A stretch of DNA of 64,000 nt from SAR202 cluster bacterium bin87 (GTDB lineage: Bacteria; Chloroflexota; Dehalococcoidia; Lucifugimonadales; UBA3495): contig MPNC01000012.1 of assembly GCA_002238825.1 (NCBI GenBank), positions 45,822 through 109,821 of the forward strand, given 5' to 3'. Shown here one piece after another: positions 33,492-42,571 of the stretch. The notes below the pieces were generated by a model that made no database searches, was not told the DNA's origin, and saw only the letters and a list, made by a program, of their open reading frames with translations. Numbering within the stretch: position 1 is the stretch's first letter; each line of letters starts with the position of its first letter. The translations under genes and the position numbers were made by a program.

Positions 33492-33663
33492 TGTTACTGT
33501 AAAGGTATTCAAGTATGCCGTGCGGATTGGTGTGACTCCTCACCCGTGAGGGCGGGGCCAACCTGCACGCATAGTAGGTCTACGGTAGTTAGTCTAAGCT
33601 GAAATCCCTTTGCTTTGCTACTGGGCCAGTTCCTCCCAAGTCAGAAAGGGGGTAAACATAACT
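33492..33663 (+). promoter_or_regulatory. long 5' leader with possible ribosome-site-masking hairpin
   Basis: The leader contains a short stem CCTCA-CCCG-TGAGG and, near its end, CCCTTT (33606-33611) able to pair with AAAGGG (33645-33650), which is the ribosome binding site of the next gene. This could be a regulated switch, but no known riboswitch class is recognised. Confidence 0.45.
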
Positions 33664-35169
33664 ATGCCGCCAAAGAATCAAAATCGCACTTTCCACATTC
33701 GCCGCAATGCCCCACATAGATTGGGCGCACAGAGCGACCTCACCCGCGATGGCACTCCGCCTCCGATTGTTTCGATAGCGGTCGGCACCGCCGGATACAA
33801 GCGGAGCTGGCGTTGGGCCAGGCGCATGGGAGAAGCCGGGGTCCTGGACCGTGTGCAGAGTCTGCTGATGTACGACTGCAACCAGGGCACGATCGATTCC
33901 ATCGACACTGAAACTCGTTCGATGCGCCGCGTCCGTGGTGGCCAGTTACCGGTCATAATTCCCGGCTTCCTTCCGAAAGTCGACGGGTTCCTGCGCGACC
34001 CCAACGCGTACAAGGACTTTTACGGCCTGATCCATCGCGACATGGAGCGCATGGTAGACACCGTTGCGCGCCGGTCCGAAGAGGTGGGTTCGCCTCCCCA
34101 ATTGATCCTCGAATGGCTGGGATTCGGTGGCCACGCCAAGCTGGGCGGTGTGCTGCACGGCATGATGCGCGAGCGCTTCCCGGAAGCCACTTTCCTCCCC
34201 ATCGTGCTGGTGCCCAGCGAAGCCGTCCTCAAGGAGAATATGCGCCGCGAAACGTGGGGCGCATACGAGGAAACCATCGGCACGCGATTGGTCCGCAACA
34301 GCCGCGGTGTCCAGGAATTGCAGCGTCATCCGGCGCTGATCACCGACAACGGCCTGTCTCCCAACTTCGAACGCCTGGACGACAAACTCGCGATCGCTCT
34401 CGCCTCGATGGAAGCGGGCATGCGGTACCAGGTTGACGCGGGTTCCATGGCGGAAACCGTCAACAGTTTCGGCGACTACTCCAACGGTTGGTTTGGGGTG
34501 CGCGTGCTGAACCGCCGCGTTGACATAGCCGATACTCGCAACGGGTCCCGGCTGTTTGGGCCTTTCCGGGGTCGGGAGATCGTGGTGGTGAACGACAATG
34601 CCAAGCAGTTGCCGTTCTCAATCAAGTCGGCGATGTGGGACATCATGGATCCCAAGCGCACCGATCTCCAGTTGGCGAAGCATGCATTCCCCGAGGGCGA
34701 CACTGTGATGCGCATGGTGATCACTTTGCCGGTTGAGCCTTCGGGTTTGGCCGAAATCGCCGCAGACGTCCAGGACCAGATGCACCGCGAAGACTTCGAC
34801 GTCGCTTACCCGAACATCATGTGGTCATTCGCGTCGTCCAACTTCCAGCAGTCTCCGGACGATCGCCATATGCACGTCTCCCTGTTCTTCCCGCTGCAGA
34901 ACGATAACATTCCGACCATCAGCGACATCATGGGCGAGGACAACACGCCGATGCAGTTGGCCGGCACGCTGGAATACGCCGGTTTTGGTTCCCGCCACTT
35001 CATGCCGCCGCCCAATGGCCACGAGCCCGAGTCCCAGTACGGATACGTCTCGCGAGGCCAGCAGGTGCGCATTGAACGCGAGCGGACCCGTGTGCCCACC
35101 GAAGAACGACAGCCTTACGGCTATGGTAACGGTTATGGCAACGGCGCGGGCAGCGAGTACGGGCGTTAG
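33664..35169 (+). CDS. divergent tubulin/FtsZ-like protein 2
   Basis: 501-residue paralogue of the preceding protein. Matching segments in order: VSIAVGTAG (36-44), MYDCN (69-73), FLRDPNAYKDFYG (109-121), GFGGHAKLGG (153-162), ATFLPIVLVP, ALITDNGLS (224-232; compare FtsZ IVIPNDKLL) and a helix KLAIALASMEAGM like FtsZ helix H7. The tail from about 450 is disordered, with YGYGNGYGNG at the end. Start at 33664 (MPPKNQNRT) because AAAGGGGG lies upstream; the frame extends 18 codons further without support. The set of motifs suggests a tubulin-superfamily fold with a changed phosphate loop. Cytoskeletal role is only a hypothesis. Confidence 0.74.
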   Translation: MPPKNQNRTFHIRRNAPHRLGAQSDLTRDGTPPPIVSIAVGTAGYKRSWRWARRMGEAGVLDRVQSLLMYDCNQGTIDSIDTETRSMRRVRGGQLPVIIPGFLPKVDGFLRDPNAYKDFYGLIHRDMERMVDTVARRSEEVGSPPQLILEWLGFGGHAKLGGVLHGMMRERFPEATFLPIVLVPSEAVLKENMRRETWGAYEETIGTRLVRNSRGVQELQRHPALITDNGLSPNFERLDDKLAIALASMEAGMRYQVDAGSMAETVNSFGDYSNGWFGVRVLNRRVDIADTRNGSRLFGPFRGREIVVVNDNAKQLPFSIKSAMWDIMDPKRTDLQLAKHAFPEGDTVMRMVITLPVEPSGLAEIAADVQDQMHREDFDVAYPNIMWSFASSNFQQSPDDRHMHVSLFFPLQNDNIPTISDIMGEDNTPMQLAGTLEYAGFGSRHFMPPPNGHEPESQYGYVSRGQQVRIERERTRVPTEERQPYGYGNGYGNGAGSEYGR

Positions 35170-35196
35170 TCGGACGCCCTAACATCAAACACGCAA

Positions 35197-35223
35197 AAGG
35201 GGCGGGTCGATGACCCGCCCCTT
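35197..35223. terminator. hairpin terminator after the second tubulin-like gene
   Basis: 12 bp perfect stem AAGGGGCGGGTC / GACCCGCCCCTT (35197-35208, 35212-35223) with three-base loop. The T-run is weak on plus and about four T on minus, so it may also end the convergent LLM gene. Confidence 0.75.
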
Positions 35224-35280
35224 ACGTTTCAAGATTGGCGACCCTCCGGCAACTGGCCGCATGCTCCTCCGGCTGATCGA

Positions 35281-36408
35281 TCAGTTGTCGGCCGCCAGCG
35301 CTTCACGACGGGCTTTCTCCTTGAAGTGAGGGATGACGTGTTTGCCAAACAGGCGCAAGGTCTCCATGACTTCGGCGTGGGTCACGGGCCCTACCTGAAA
35401 CAGCGGCATTATCTCGTCTACTCCCATCCGCTCGTAGTCTTCAATATATTTGATGCAATCGTCGGGATCGCCGATACAGAAACGCCCGCCTTCTTCGATC
35501 AATGATCGCGAACTTACCGCGTCAGCTCGGGCGGTATCGGCATTGACCGCACGCTGGTAATGCCATTGGTAGTCTTCGGGAACCCTGGCGGGATCATATC
35601 CCTGCCATACGTATGAATCGCGAATGCGCTGTTGCTCACGATACCAGTCGATCACGGTTTCGGCACGCTCGAAAGCCTTTTGTCGGTTCTCCATGCACAG
35701 GCCCACGGTGTTTCCGGCAACTCGTGGATGAACCAGCTTGGTAGCCGGCTCAGGATTCGCGATGGCATCACGGTAAATCTGAATCAAACCCTCAGCCCGG
35801 TCCAGCCCAACGCTGGTTTGCGCCAGACACCCCAGACCCTGACGACCCACTTTCTCGGCCGTGAACTCCTGGCTGACCGCCTGCCAAATGGGCGGGTGCG
35901 GCTTCTGTACGGGCTTGGGGATTACCTCGCGAGGCGGTATCTGGTAGTGCTTGCCTTCAAACCCGAACGTCTCCTCAGTCCACGCGCCCGGGATGATCTG
36001 AAGGTATTCCTCGACCATCTCCGACACGTCCGCCAGGTCGGAGCCGTAGGGTAGCATTTGGTAAGGATACCCCGACCGTCCGATGCCCAGGTCCACACGT
36101 CCGCCGGAAATCACATCCAAAGTTGCCATGCGAGCGGCGACGTTCAACGGATGATGCAACGGCGCCAACACCACGGCTATGCCCAGGCGCATGTTGGTGG
36201 TGCGCTGGCTCAGCGCCGCCAGGGTGATGTCCGGTGCGCTGGAATGGGACCATTCCGAGCGAAAATGGTGCTCGACGAACCACACGGAAGTCATGCCGAT
36301 TTCTTCCGCGAAGCACACCTGCTCCATCATTTCCTGGAACTTTCGAGTTTCGCTCTTGTCGTCCCAAGGCTTGGGAACCTGAATTTGATAGAAAAGACCA
36401 AGATCCAT
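35281..36408 (-). CDS. LLM class flavin-dependent oxidoreductase
   Basis: 375-residue bacterial-luciferase-family protein: MDLGLFYQIQVPKPWDD, TSVWFVEHHFRSEWSHSSAPDITLAAL, MRLGIAVVLAPLHHPLNVAARMATLDVISGGRVDLGIGRSG. This branch resembles FMN-dependent alkanal or sulfonate monooxygenases rather than the F420 branch. Start at 36408 with GAGGGAG upstream; the frame continues 33 codons without support. Families of this type are strongly expanded in SAR202-like Chloroflexota. Substrate not assignable. Confidence 0.92.
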   Translation of the reverse strand: MDLGLFYQIQVPKPWDDKSETRKFQEMMEQVCFAEEIGMTSVWFVEHHFRSEWSHSSAPDITLAALSQRTTNMRLGIAVVLAPLHHPLNVAARMATLDVISGGRVDLGIGRSGYPYQMLPYGSDLADVSEMVEEYLQIIPGAWTEETFGFEGKHYQIPPREVIPKPVQKPHPPIWQAVSQEFTAEKVGRQGLGCLAQTSVGLDRAEGLIQIYRDAIANPEPATKLVHPRVAGNTVGLCMENRQKAFERAETVIDWYREQQRIRDSYVWQGYDPARVPEDYQWHYQRAVNADTARADAVSSRSLIEEGGRFCIGDPDDCIKYIEDYERMGVDEIMPLFQVGPVTHAEVMETLRLFGKHVIPHFKEKARREALAADN

Positions 36409-36476
36409 GTCGTTGTTCTCCCTCGGATGGACATCAGTAACTGAGTTTGGCCGATTGTAGCAAATCGATATCAACC

Positions 36477-36503
36477 AAAAGGGGCAGGTATGATCCGCCC
36501 CAG
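36477..36503 (-). terminator. weak hairpin terminator after the propeller gene
   Basis: Minus strand GGGGCGG...CCTGCCCC with one bulge, followed by four T residues; degenerate member of the GGGGCGG hairpin set. Confidence 0.5.
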
Positions 36504-36531
36504 ACATTGTTTGGATGAAATCTAAGAAAGC

Positions 36532-37416
36532 TCAGCCGCGGCCGTATTTGTCCACCGCTTTATCGCCGGTCAACGCCAGGAAAATATCCCCACGGGCGTC
36601 GCACCAGATGCCATGGGCCGAGCGGCTGTCCCAACGGGCAAGGACGTTGCCGTCCCGGTCGAAAATCGCGACCCGAGGCAGGTGAGAATCGTCCAGGGGA
36701 GCCAGCTGGCTGACGACGAAATCACCCTCGGGGGTCTCGGCGATGTCTGTAGGTCGGCAGGTGTCGGTCCACATGGTCAGGAAGTCGCCCGATGTGTTGA
36801 AGACCTGGATCCTGCTGTTCTCCCGGTCGCAGACGTACACCCGGTCGTCGCGTGTGACCAGCAGGCTGTGCGGCAGGTGGAACTCGTACGGATGCTCCTT
36901 GCCCGGCTTACCCCAGGAATACTTGAGGCGCCCGTCGTTGTCGAACCGGTGAATGCGTGCGTTGCGATAACCGTCGGCCACATACAGGTCGCCACTGGGC
37001 GAGGGGACGAGTTCCGCGGGATAGTTGAACGGCCCGGCAGCCCGGGGCACCAACGCGCCGGCGACTTCGCAGCCGGTGTCGGAATGCACCCCATTTCGCC
37101 CTAGCATCTGTATGGGTTTTCCATCGATCGTGTACATGATGCAGGTCGACGTGTCCCGGTCGGTCAGGTACACGATGTCGTCCTCGATGTAAAAACCGTG
37201 GGCGTAGACGAACCCGCCGTTGCCCCAACCACTCTTGAATGAGCCGTCGTTGCGGTCGAAAATGGCAATCGGCGGATCGGCGCGGTGGAAGGCGTAGATG
37301 TCCCCGGCCGAGTCGCTGGCCAGCGCGCTGACCGCGCCCAGCGGGTGAGCATCGGGCATCTTTGCCCAGTCGGAAGTCAGCGTGTACGTATGCTTTCCGC
37401 TTCCTACGGTGGTCAT
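36532..37416 (-). CDS. NHL-repeat / six-bladed beta-propeller protein
   Basis: 294-residue cytosolic-looking propeller (no signal peptide). Blade signatures recur: SDSAGDIYAFHRADPPIAIFDR, SPSGDLYVADGYRNARIHRFD, TRDDRVYVCDRENSRIQVF, DARGDIFLALTGDK. These are like peptidyl-alpha-hydroxyglycine lyase and other NHL proteins. GGAGG precedes the ATG. Encoded after the 2-oxoacid dehydrogenase genes but on the far side of a terminator. Function unknown. Confidence 0.9.
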   Translation of the reverse strand: MTTVGSGKHTYTLTSDWAKMPDAHPLGAVSALASDSAGDIYAFHRADPPIAIFDRNDGSFKSGWGNGGFVYAHGFYIEDDIVYLTDRDTSTCIMYTIDGKPIQMLGRNGVHSDTGCEVAGALVPRAAGPFNYPAELVPSPSGDLYVADGYRNARIHRFDNDGRLKYSWGKPGKEHPYEFHLPHSLLVTRDDRVYVCDRENSRIQVFNTSGDFLTMWTDTCRPTDIAETPEGDFVVSQLAPLDDSHLPRVAIFDRDGNVLARWDSRSAHGIWCDARGDIFLALTGDKAVDKYGRG

Positions 37417-37452
37417 GGTTTGGCCTCCAAAACTGGTTGAGTCGCACGTAGC

Positions 37453-37485
37453 AAAAAAGTCGGGGCGGGTTCGCGGCCCGCCCCG
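37453..37485 (-). terminator. Rho-independent terminator after the E1 beta gene
   Basis: Minus strand 9 bp stem CGGGGCGGG / CCCGCCCCG (37461-37469, 37477-37485), seven-base loop, followed by six T residues at 37458-37453. Confidence 0.88.
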
Positions 37486-37496
37486 GTGGTTTCCGG

Positions 37497-38552
37497 CTAT
37501 GCCATCAATCTGCGAGCGGTGTTGACAACTCGCTCCGCATTGGGCAGGTAGATGTTTTCCAGGGCGCGGCTGTACGGTACCGGAGTATGGGGAGGCGTCA
37601 CGCGGGAAGGCGGCGCGTCCAGATAATCAAAGGCTTCCTCGGCCACCCGAGCGCAAATGTCCGACGATATGCTGCACACCGGAGTGTCCTCATCCACGAC
37701 CAGCAGCCGGTGGGTGCGCCGCACCGAATCGAGCACGTGGTCGTAATCGATGGGCGACACGCTGAGAAGGTCTATGACCTCGGCGTTGATACCCTCCTTG
37801 GCCAGCTCCTCGGCCGCCTCCACGGCAACCCAGGTCATCTTGCTGATGCCCACTATGGTGAGGTCGGCGCCGGGACGTACCGTGCGGGCCTTCCCCAGCG
37901 GCAGGGTGTACATTTCCTCGGGCACCGGACAGGTGTCGCCGTACAGCCCTTTGTGTTCGAAGAAGATCACCGGATCGTCGTCGCGGATAGCCGCGAGCAG
38001 CAGCCCTTTGGCCGTGTAGGCGTCGGACGGGCAAACGCCCTTGAGCCCGGGGATGTGGCTGAAGAGCGAGTAGAAAGATTCCGAGTGCTGCGCCGCGCTG
38101 CCGAATCCCGCGCCGATGCGGGTCAACATGACGAAGGGCACCTTGACCTGACCGCCGAACATGTAGCGCATCTTGGCAGCGTTGTTCAGCAATTGGTCCA
38201 TGCACACGCCAATGAAGTCGACAAACATGAGCTCAGCAACGGCGCGCATGCCGGTTGAGGCCGCTCCGATGGCGGTTCCAACGAAGGCCGCTTCCGAAAG
38301 CGGGGTATCCAGAACCCGCTCGTTTCCGAACTCCTGGATCAGGCCCCGCGTGGTGCGGAAGGCGCCGCCCCAGGCGTCGACAATGCCCAGATGCTCGCGG
38401 CCGGCGCCACCGGCGATTTCCTCGCCCATGATGATAACCGTTTCGTCGCGGCGCATCTCCTGGATCAGTGCCTCGTTGATGGCTTCCCGAGTTTGCAACT
38501 CGCGGGTTTCTCCAGGCGGTGGGAGCATCGGGGTTTCGGTGAGAGTTGTCAT
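37497..38552 (-). CDS. 2-oxoacid dehydrogenase E1 component, beta subunit
   Basis: 351-residue E1-beta, with the alpha subunit forms the thiamine diphosphate enzyme that decarboxylates pyruvate, acetoin or branched-chain 2-oxoacids. REAINEALIQEMRRDETVIIMGEEI, RVLDTPLSEAAFVGTAIGAA, MRYMFGG and FFEHKGLYG are characteristic. Start at 38552 (MTTLTETPM) with GGGAGG upstream. It follows the alpha gene by 79 bases. No E2 or E3 gene is near, so the partners are encoded elsewhere. Acetoin dehydrogenase-type is possible. Confidence 0.94.
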   Translation of the reverse strand: MTTLTETPMLPPPGETRELQTREAINEALIQEMRRDETVIIMGEEIAGGAGREHLGIVDAWGGAFRTTRGLIQEFGNERVLDTPLSEAAFVGTAIGAASTGMRAVAELMFVDFIGVCMDQLLNNAAKMRYMFGGQVKVPFVMLTRIGAGFGSAAQHSESFYSLFSHIPGLKGVCPSDAYTAKGLLLAAIRDDDPVIFFEHKGLYGDTCPVPEEMYTLPLGKARTVRPGADLTIVGISKMTWVAVEAAEELAKEGINAEVIDLLSVSPIDYDHVLDSVRRTHRLLVVDEDTPVCSISSDICARVAEEAFDYLDAPPSRVTPPHTPVPYSRALENIYLPNAERVVNTARRLMA

Positions 38553-38631
38553 ACTCAGCCTCCCAGCAATTGGCGTAATTGGAATCGGCAGCAGGGTTTC
38601 GCGGTGTACGCACCTGAGTGCCAATCCCGAG

Positions 38632-39642
38632 CTACACAGGCATGTTGGCGCCGCGGCGCATCATTTCGACCGGGTAATCGGCGTACACATCCTCGTAGAT
38701 TTCGTGCGGTTCTGGCAGCGGGCTGGCGTCAGCGAATGTCACCGCCTCCTCCATCAACACCCGAGCTTCCTCGTCCATCTGGTCCAGCTCCTCGGCGGTG
38801 ATAACGTTGCCCTGGGCGACCATGTGGTTGCGGAAGGTGAGCAGCGGGTCGCGCGCCCGCCAGTGGTCCTCTTCTTCTTTGGTCCGGTAGGTCAGCGGAT
38901 TGTCGAACACGGTGTGGCCGTAGTAGCGATAGGTGCGGGCCTCAAGCAGAGCCGGGCCATCGCCGGCGCGGGCGCGTGAAACGGCTTCTCCGGCCGCTTC
39001 AAACACCGCCAACACGTCCATGCCGTCAACGTGGAACCCGGGCATGTCGTAGGACGCGGCCCGATCAGAGACGTTGGCCACCGACAGGCCGTACTCCACC
39101 GGCGTGGATTCGGCGTAACCGTTGTTTTCGCAGCAGAAGATCACCGGCAGTTTCCAAACGGACGCCAGGTTCATGCACTCGTGGAGCACTCCCTGGTTCG
39201 CGCCTCCATCGCCGAAGAACGCCACGGCGACGCGGCCCAGTTTGCGGATCTTGGAAGTCAGCGCCGCTCCAACGGCCAACGGGACGCTGCCCGCCACGAT
39301 GCCGTTGGTCCCCAGCATGCCCTTGCTCATATCGGCAATGTGCATGGAGCCACCCTTGCCCTTGTTGGGGCCGTGGCTGCGGCCAAAGAGCTCCGCCATC
39401 ATCAACTTGGGATCCACGCCCTTTGCAATGCAGTGGCCGTGACCGCGGTGGGTGCTGCCGATGTAGTCGTCATCGGACAGGTGGGCACACACGCCGGTCG
39501 GGACAGCTTCCTGTCCGACTGAAGAGTGGACCGACGCGGACATACCCCGCTGCCCCGTCTCAGGCACGCCACGTTCCTCGAAGTGACGGATGGTGGTCAT
39601 CGTTCGGTAGAGTTTCAGTAAGGTGTCGCGGTCGAGTTCCAT
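38632..39642 (-). CDS. 2-oxoacid dehydrogenase E1 component, alpha subunit
   Basis: 336-residue E1-alpha. The ThDP motif is GDGGANQGVLHECMNLASVWKLPVIFCCENN, preceded by GSTHRGHGHCIAKG and KGKGGSMHIADMSKG, which are typical of AcoA/PdhA. Start at 39642 (MELDRDTLLK) with GAGGAG upstream. First gene of the E1 pair. Confidence 0.95.
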   Translation of the reverse strand: MELDRDTLLKLYRTMTTIRHFEERGVPETGQRGMSASVHSSVGQEAVPTGVCAHLSDDDYIGSTHRGHGHCIAKGVDPKLMMAELFGRSHGPNKGKGGSMHIADMSKGMLGTNGIVAGSVPLAVGAALTSKIRKLGRVAVAFFGDGGANQGVLHECMNLASVWKLPVIFCCENNGYAESTPVEYGLSVANVSDRAASYDMPGFHVDGMDVLAVFEAAGEAVSRARAGDGPALLEARTYRYYGHTVFDNPLTYRTKEEEDHWRARDPLLTFRNHMVAQGNVITAEELDQMDEEARVLMEEAVTFADASPLPEPHEIYEDVYADYPVEMMRRGANMPV

Positions 39643-39841
39643 GGCAACACGCTCCTCGTGACGCAGCGGTTTTCTGATCGGGCTGACGCCCGGTGTAACA
39701 AAAGCCGACGGATGCAACGCCGGCTTTGGGATGGCCCCATAGTAGCATGGGGCCGGGCGGTGTCAACAAGGGCTGTGCGCCCGCGTTATCACATTCCCCG
39801 GGCCCCATACGGAAAGACGCAGAGCGATCCTCACCGCCAGT

Positions 39842-40690
39842 TCAACCGATACGAAAGACGATCTCCGTTCCGCTGCTGGCGCCCAGGGCTGACGAGGCGT
39901 CGCCGTCCACCAGAGCAACCTCCAATCGCCCATGGCTGCCCAACAGCGCTTTCAATCCGTCCCCCGGCGGGTCGTGGAAGGTACGGGACAAGCCCGCAAT
40001 TTCCTGACCCGCGATTGAGACCACCGTTTCCGACTCCCTGCCGAGCACGCGCATATCATTCAATATGTCCGCGGTGATGTCACTGACCAGGTTTCCAAAG
40101 GCATCTGCAAAAATAATCCGGCCTCGAATGACGTTGCCTTCCGGTCGCGGCGTCGGCAACGACAGGGCGGTGATCCGGGTCGTCGGATCGCCGAGCGCAT
40201 TGGGAGACACTCCGGTGGACAGGTGGGCTGCCACCGGGGCGAAAACGTCGCGCCCGTGGAACGTGGCGCTGACGGGATGGCGCCAATATTCGGGGTTGGT
40301 CAATCGCCAGGCTGTGCAGCCGTTCGGCACTTCCGCTGGGCCCGAGGTGTCAGACCCGCCGATTTCGGGATCGTATCGTCGACACACCAGGGTCAGGAGA
40401 CCGTTGTCCGGCGCGACAAAACGATGCTGAGGGGTTTCCAGCAAGATGGCAGGCCGGTCGGTGCCGACCCCGGGGTCGACCACGGCAACGAAAATACTGC
40501 CGTCAGGGAAGTAGGCGTGCGCGTCGGCCAGGACCACGGCTCCGTGGCGCACATCCTGCGGGCCGACGCCATGGGTCAAATCGATGACGTGAGCGTGCGG
40601 ATTAATCGAAAAAACGACCCCGCGCACCATGCCCACGTAGGCATCGGCGAGGCCAAAATCGGTGGCGAGAACCAGGGGCGGAGCAGACAC
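39842..40690 (-). CDS. SAM hydroxide adenosyltransferase (DUF62)
   Basis: 282-residue member of the S-adenosyl-L-methionine hydroxide adenosyltransferase family, which hydrolyses SAM to adenosine and methionine and is related to fluorinase/chlorinase. LATDFGLADAYVGMVRGVV, FVAVVDPGVGT, FVAPDNGLLT and IFADAFGNLVSDI are the family motifs. The start is GTG at 40690. It lies 35 bases after the secG stop and may be cotranscribed. The fluorinase-specific loop is not evident, so it is assigned to the hydrolase group. Confidence 0.93.
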   Translation of the reverse strand: MSAPPLVLATDFGLADAYVGMVRGVVFSINPHAHVIDLTHGVGPQDVRHGAVVLADAHAYFPDGSIFVAVVDPGVGTDRPAILLETPQHRFVAPDNGLLTLVCRRYDPEIGGSDTSGPAEVPNGCTAWRLTNPEYWRHPVSATFHGRDVFAPVAAHLSTGVSPNALGDPTTRITALSLPTPRPEGNVIRGRIIFADAFGNLVSDITADILNDMRVLGRESETVVSIAGQEIAGLSRTFHDPPGDGLKALLGSHGRLEVALVDGDASSALGASSGTEIVFRIG

Positions 40691-40725
40691 TCAGTTCCGA
40701 GGCCAATGCGATTGAGTGTCCGGGA

Positions 40726-40938
40726 TCAGGTGAAACGAGCGCTGAGAACCGATACCAGCAAAAACACCACGATCAACGCCACGGTCAACTGGAACATGGT
40801 GCGCTCCAGCCCACGTCGCGTACGGACGGTGTTCTGGGCGCTCCCGAACATCCCGCTGCCGGCTTCCCGTACCTGGGAAAGGATGATCAGGACAAGCACG
40901 ATAGATGTGACGATCTGGGCAATGTTGAGCAGGCTCAT
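40726..40938 (-). CDS. secG: preprotein translocase subunit SecG
   Basis: 70-residue SecG with two transmembrane helices (about 5-21 and 48-66) joined by SQVREAGSGMFGSAQNTVRTRRGLER, the conserved cytosolic loop with GMFG. It supports SecYE during protein export. Encoded after gatB in the same direction, 29 bases away. Confidence 0.95.
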   Translation of the reverse strand: MSLLNIAQIVTSIVLVLIILSQVREAGSGMFGSAQNTVRTRRGLERTMFQLTVALIVVFLLVSVLSARFT

Positions 40939-40967
40939 TTCGAAACTCCGGCCACCATTCTACCACG

Positions 40968-42515
40968 CTAAGGCCGCTGGGCCTCCAGACCGGCCTGGAC
41001 CAGCTGCAGGGCAAGCTCGGGTTGCGCCTGTCCTTTGGTGATGCGCATGACCTGTCCCATCAGGAAACGTGCCGCGGTTTCCTTGCCGCTAAGGTAGTCG
41101 GCGACGGCTTTCGGGTTGGCGGCAATCGCCTCAGCGACGGCGGCCTCAATCGCGTCGGTGTCACTGATCTGCGCCAATCCCTGCTCCTGCACTATGTCCG
41201 CCGGCGAGACCGAGGTTCCGATTGGCTGGGAGAGGCTTCCCGAAAATCCGATATGGATGGCAGTACCGACGACTGGTGCGTTCCTTCGGTACGTATCCTC
41301 GAGCACCTGTTTGGCTAGGGAGGTGGACAAGGTCCCATCAGCGATCAGGCCCAACAGCTCCGACAATGCGCCCGGACTTACGGGGCAATCAGAAATGTCC
41401 CGATGGTCCTGATTCAACAGGTATGAAAGATCGCCGATCATCCAATTCGCGATCTCTTTAGCGGCGGCCCGGTTGTCTCCTGTACTGGCCAGCGCCACCG
41501 TATCTTCGAAGTAATCGGCCGTGACTCGGGAGCTAGTCAACTGGTCAGCGTCGTACTCCGAAAGTTCGTAATCCTGCCGGAATCGTGCCTTGCGCTGCGG
41601 GGCCAATTCGGGCAGCGCCGACTGCAAACGCTCCACCCATTCGGAGCCGATGTTCAGTGGCGGGAGGTCGGGCTCCGGAAAGTAACGATAGTCGTGCGCG
41701 TACTCCTTGCTGCGCTGGGAGACGGTCACGCCCCGCTCATCTACCCAGCCGCGGGTTTCCTGCACCACGGTCCCGCCGTCCTCGACGACACGCTGTTGCC
41801 GCTCCACCTCGTACACCAGGGCAAGGTAAACGGACCGGAAACTGTTCATGTTCTTGACTTCGGTGCGGGTCCCGAAGGTATCGGCGCCGGCGGGCCGGAT
41901 ACTCACGTTGGCGTCGCAGCGGAAATTGCCGTCCTGCATATTGGCGGTGGAGACGCCAAGATACTGGACCATGGAATGGAGCGAGGTAAGATACTGGCGG
42001 GCCTCTTCGGGAGATCGCAGATCGGGTTTGCTGACAATCTCCATGAGCGGCACGCCGGACCGGTTCACGTCGACCAGCGAATAGCCCTCGGCGTCGTCCG
42101 GGAAGTGCTGCATCTTGGCGACGTCCTCTTCCAGATGCACACGTTCCACGCCAATGGGTCGCCGGCCGTACTCCAAGTCGGAATCGCCCTCGATCTCCAG
42201 ATGACCGTCCAAGGCCAGCGGCAGGTCGTATTGGGAAATCTGGTATCCCTTCATCAGGTCCGGATAGGGGTAGTTCTTCCGGTCGAACTTGGTGAACTCG
42301 GGGATGCGACACTGGAGCGCCAGTCCGGTCATTACGGTGTATTCCACCGCCCGCCGGTTGATTACGGGCAACGCGCCGGGCAGGCCCAAGCACACCGGGC
42401 AGGTGCGGGTGTTGGGTTCGGCGGCCTGGTAATCGGCGGGACACCCGCAGAACATCTTGCTGCGAGTGTCCAACTGGACGTGTACCTCAAGCCCGATGAC
42501 GGTTTCGTATTCCAC
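40968..42515 (-). CDS. gatB: Asp-tRNA(Asn)/Glu-tRNA(Gln) amidotransferase subunit B
   Basis: 515-residue Gat[40 protein letters not shown] and [21 protein letters not shown] are the kinase-site signatures; the C-terminal YqeY-like domain ([22 protein letters not shown]) is complete. With GatA and GatC it makes Gln-tRNA(Gln) by amidation. GTG start with AGAGGT upstream. gatA and gatC are not in the window. Confidence 0.97.
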   Translation of the reverse strand: MEYETVIGLEVHVQLDTRSKMFCGCPADYQAAEPNTRTCPVCLGLPGALPVINRRAVEYTVMTGLALQCRIPEFTKFDRKNYPYPDLMKGYQISQYDLPLALDGHLEIEGDSDLEYGRRPIGVERVHLEEDVAKMQHFPDDAEGYSLVDVNRSGVPLMEIVSKPDLRSPEEARQYLTSLHSMVQYLGVSTANMQDGNFRCDANVSIRPAGADTFGTRTEVKNMNSFRSVYLALVYEVERQQRVVEDGGTVVQETRGWVDERGVTVSQRSKEYAHDYRYFPEPDLPPLNIGSEWVERLQSALPELAPQRKARFRQDYELSEYDADQLTSSRVTADYFEDTVALASTGDNRAAAKEIANWMIGDLSYLLNQDHRDISDCPVSPGALSELLGLIADGTLSTSLAKQVLEDTYRRNAPVVGTAIHIGFSGSLSQPIGTSVSPADIVQEQGLAQISDTDAIEAAVAEAIAANPKAVADYLSGKETAARFLMGQVMRITKGQAQPELALQLVQAGLEAQRP

Positions 42516-42571
42516 TGCTGTATGACCTCTGTCGATCGGCAGCTATCCGCCGCTGACCTGCGGGTTGGCGT

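Noticed and set aside
39842..40690. Fluorinase or chlorinase
   Set aside because: The protein has the general DUF62 motifs but I see no halogenase-specific loop; the hydroxide adenosyltransferase reading is simpler.
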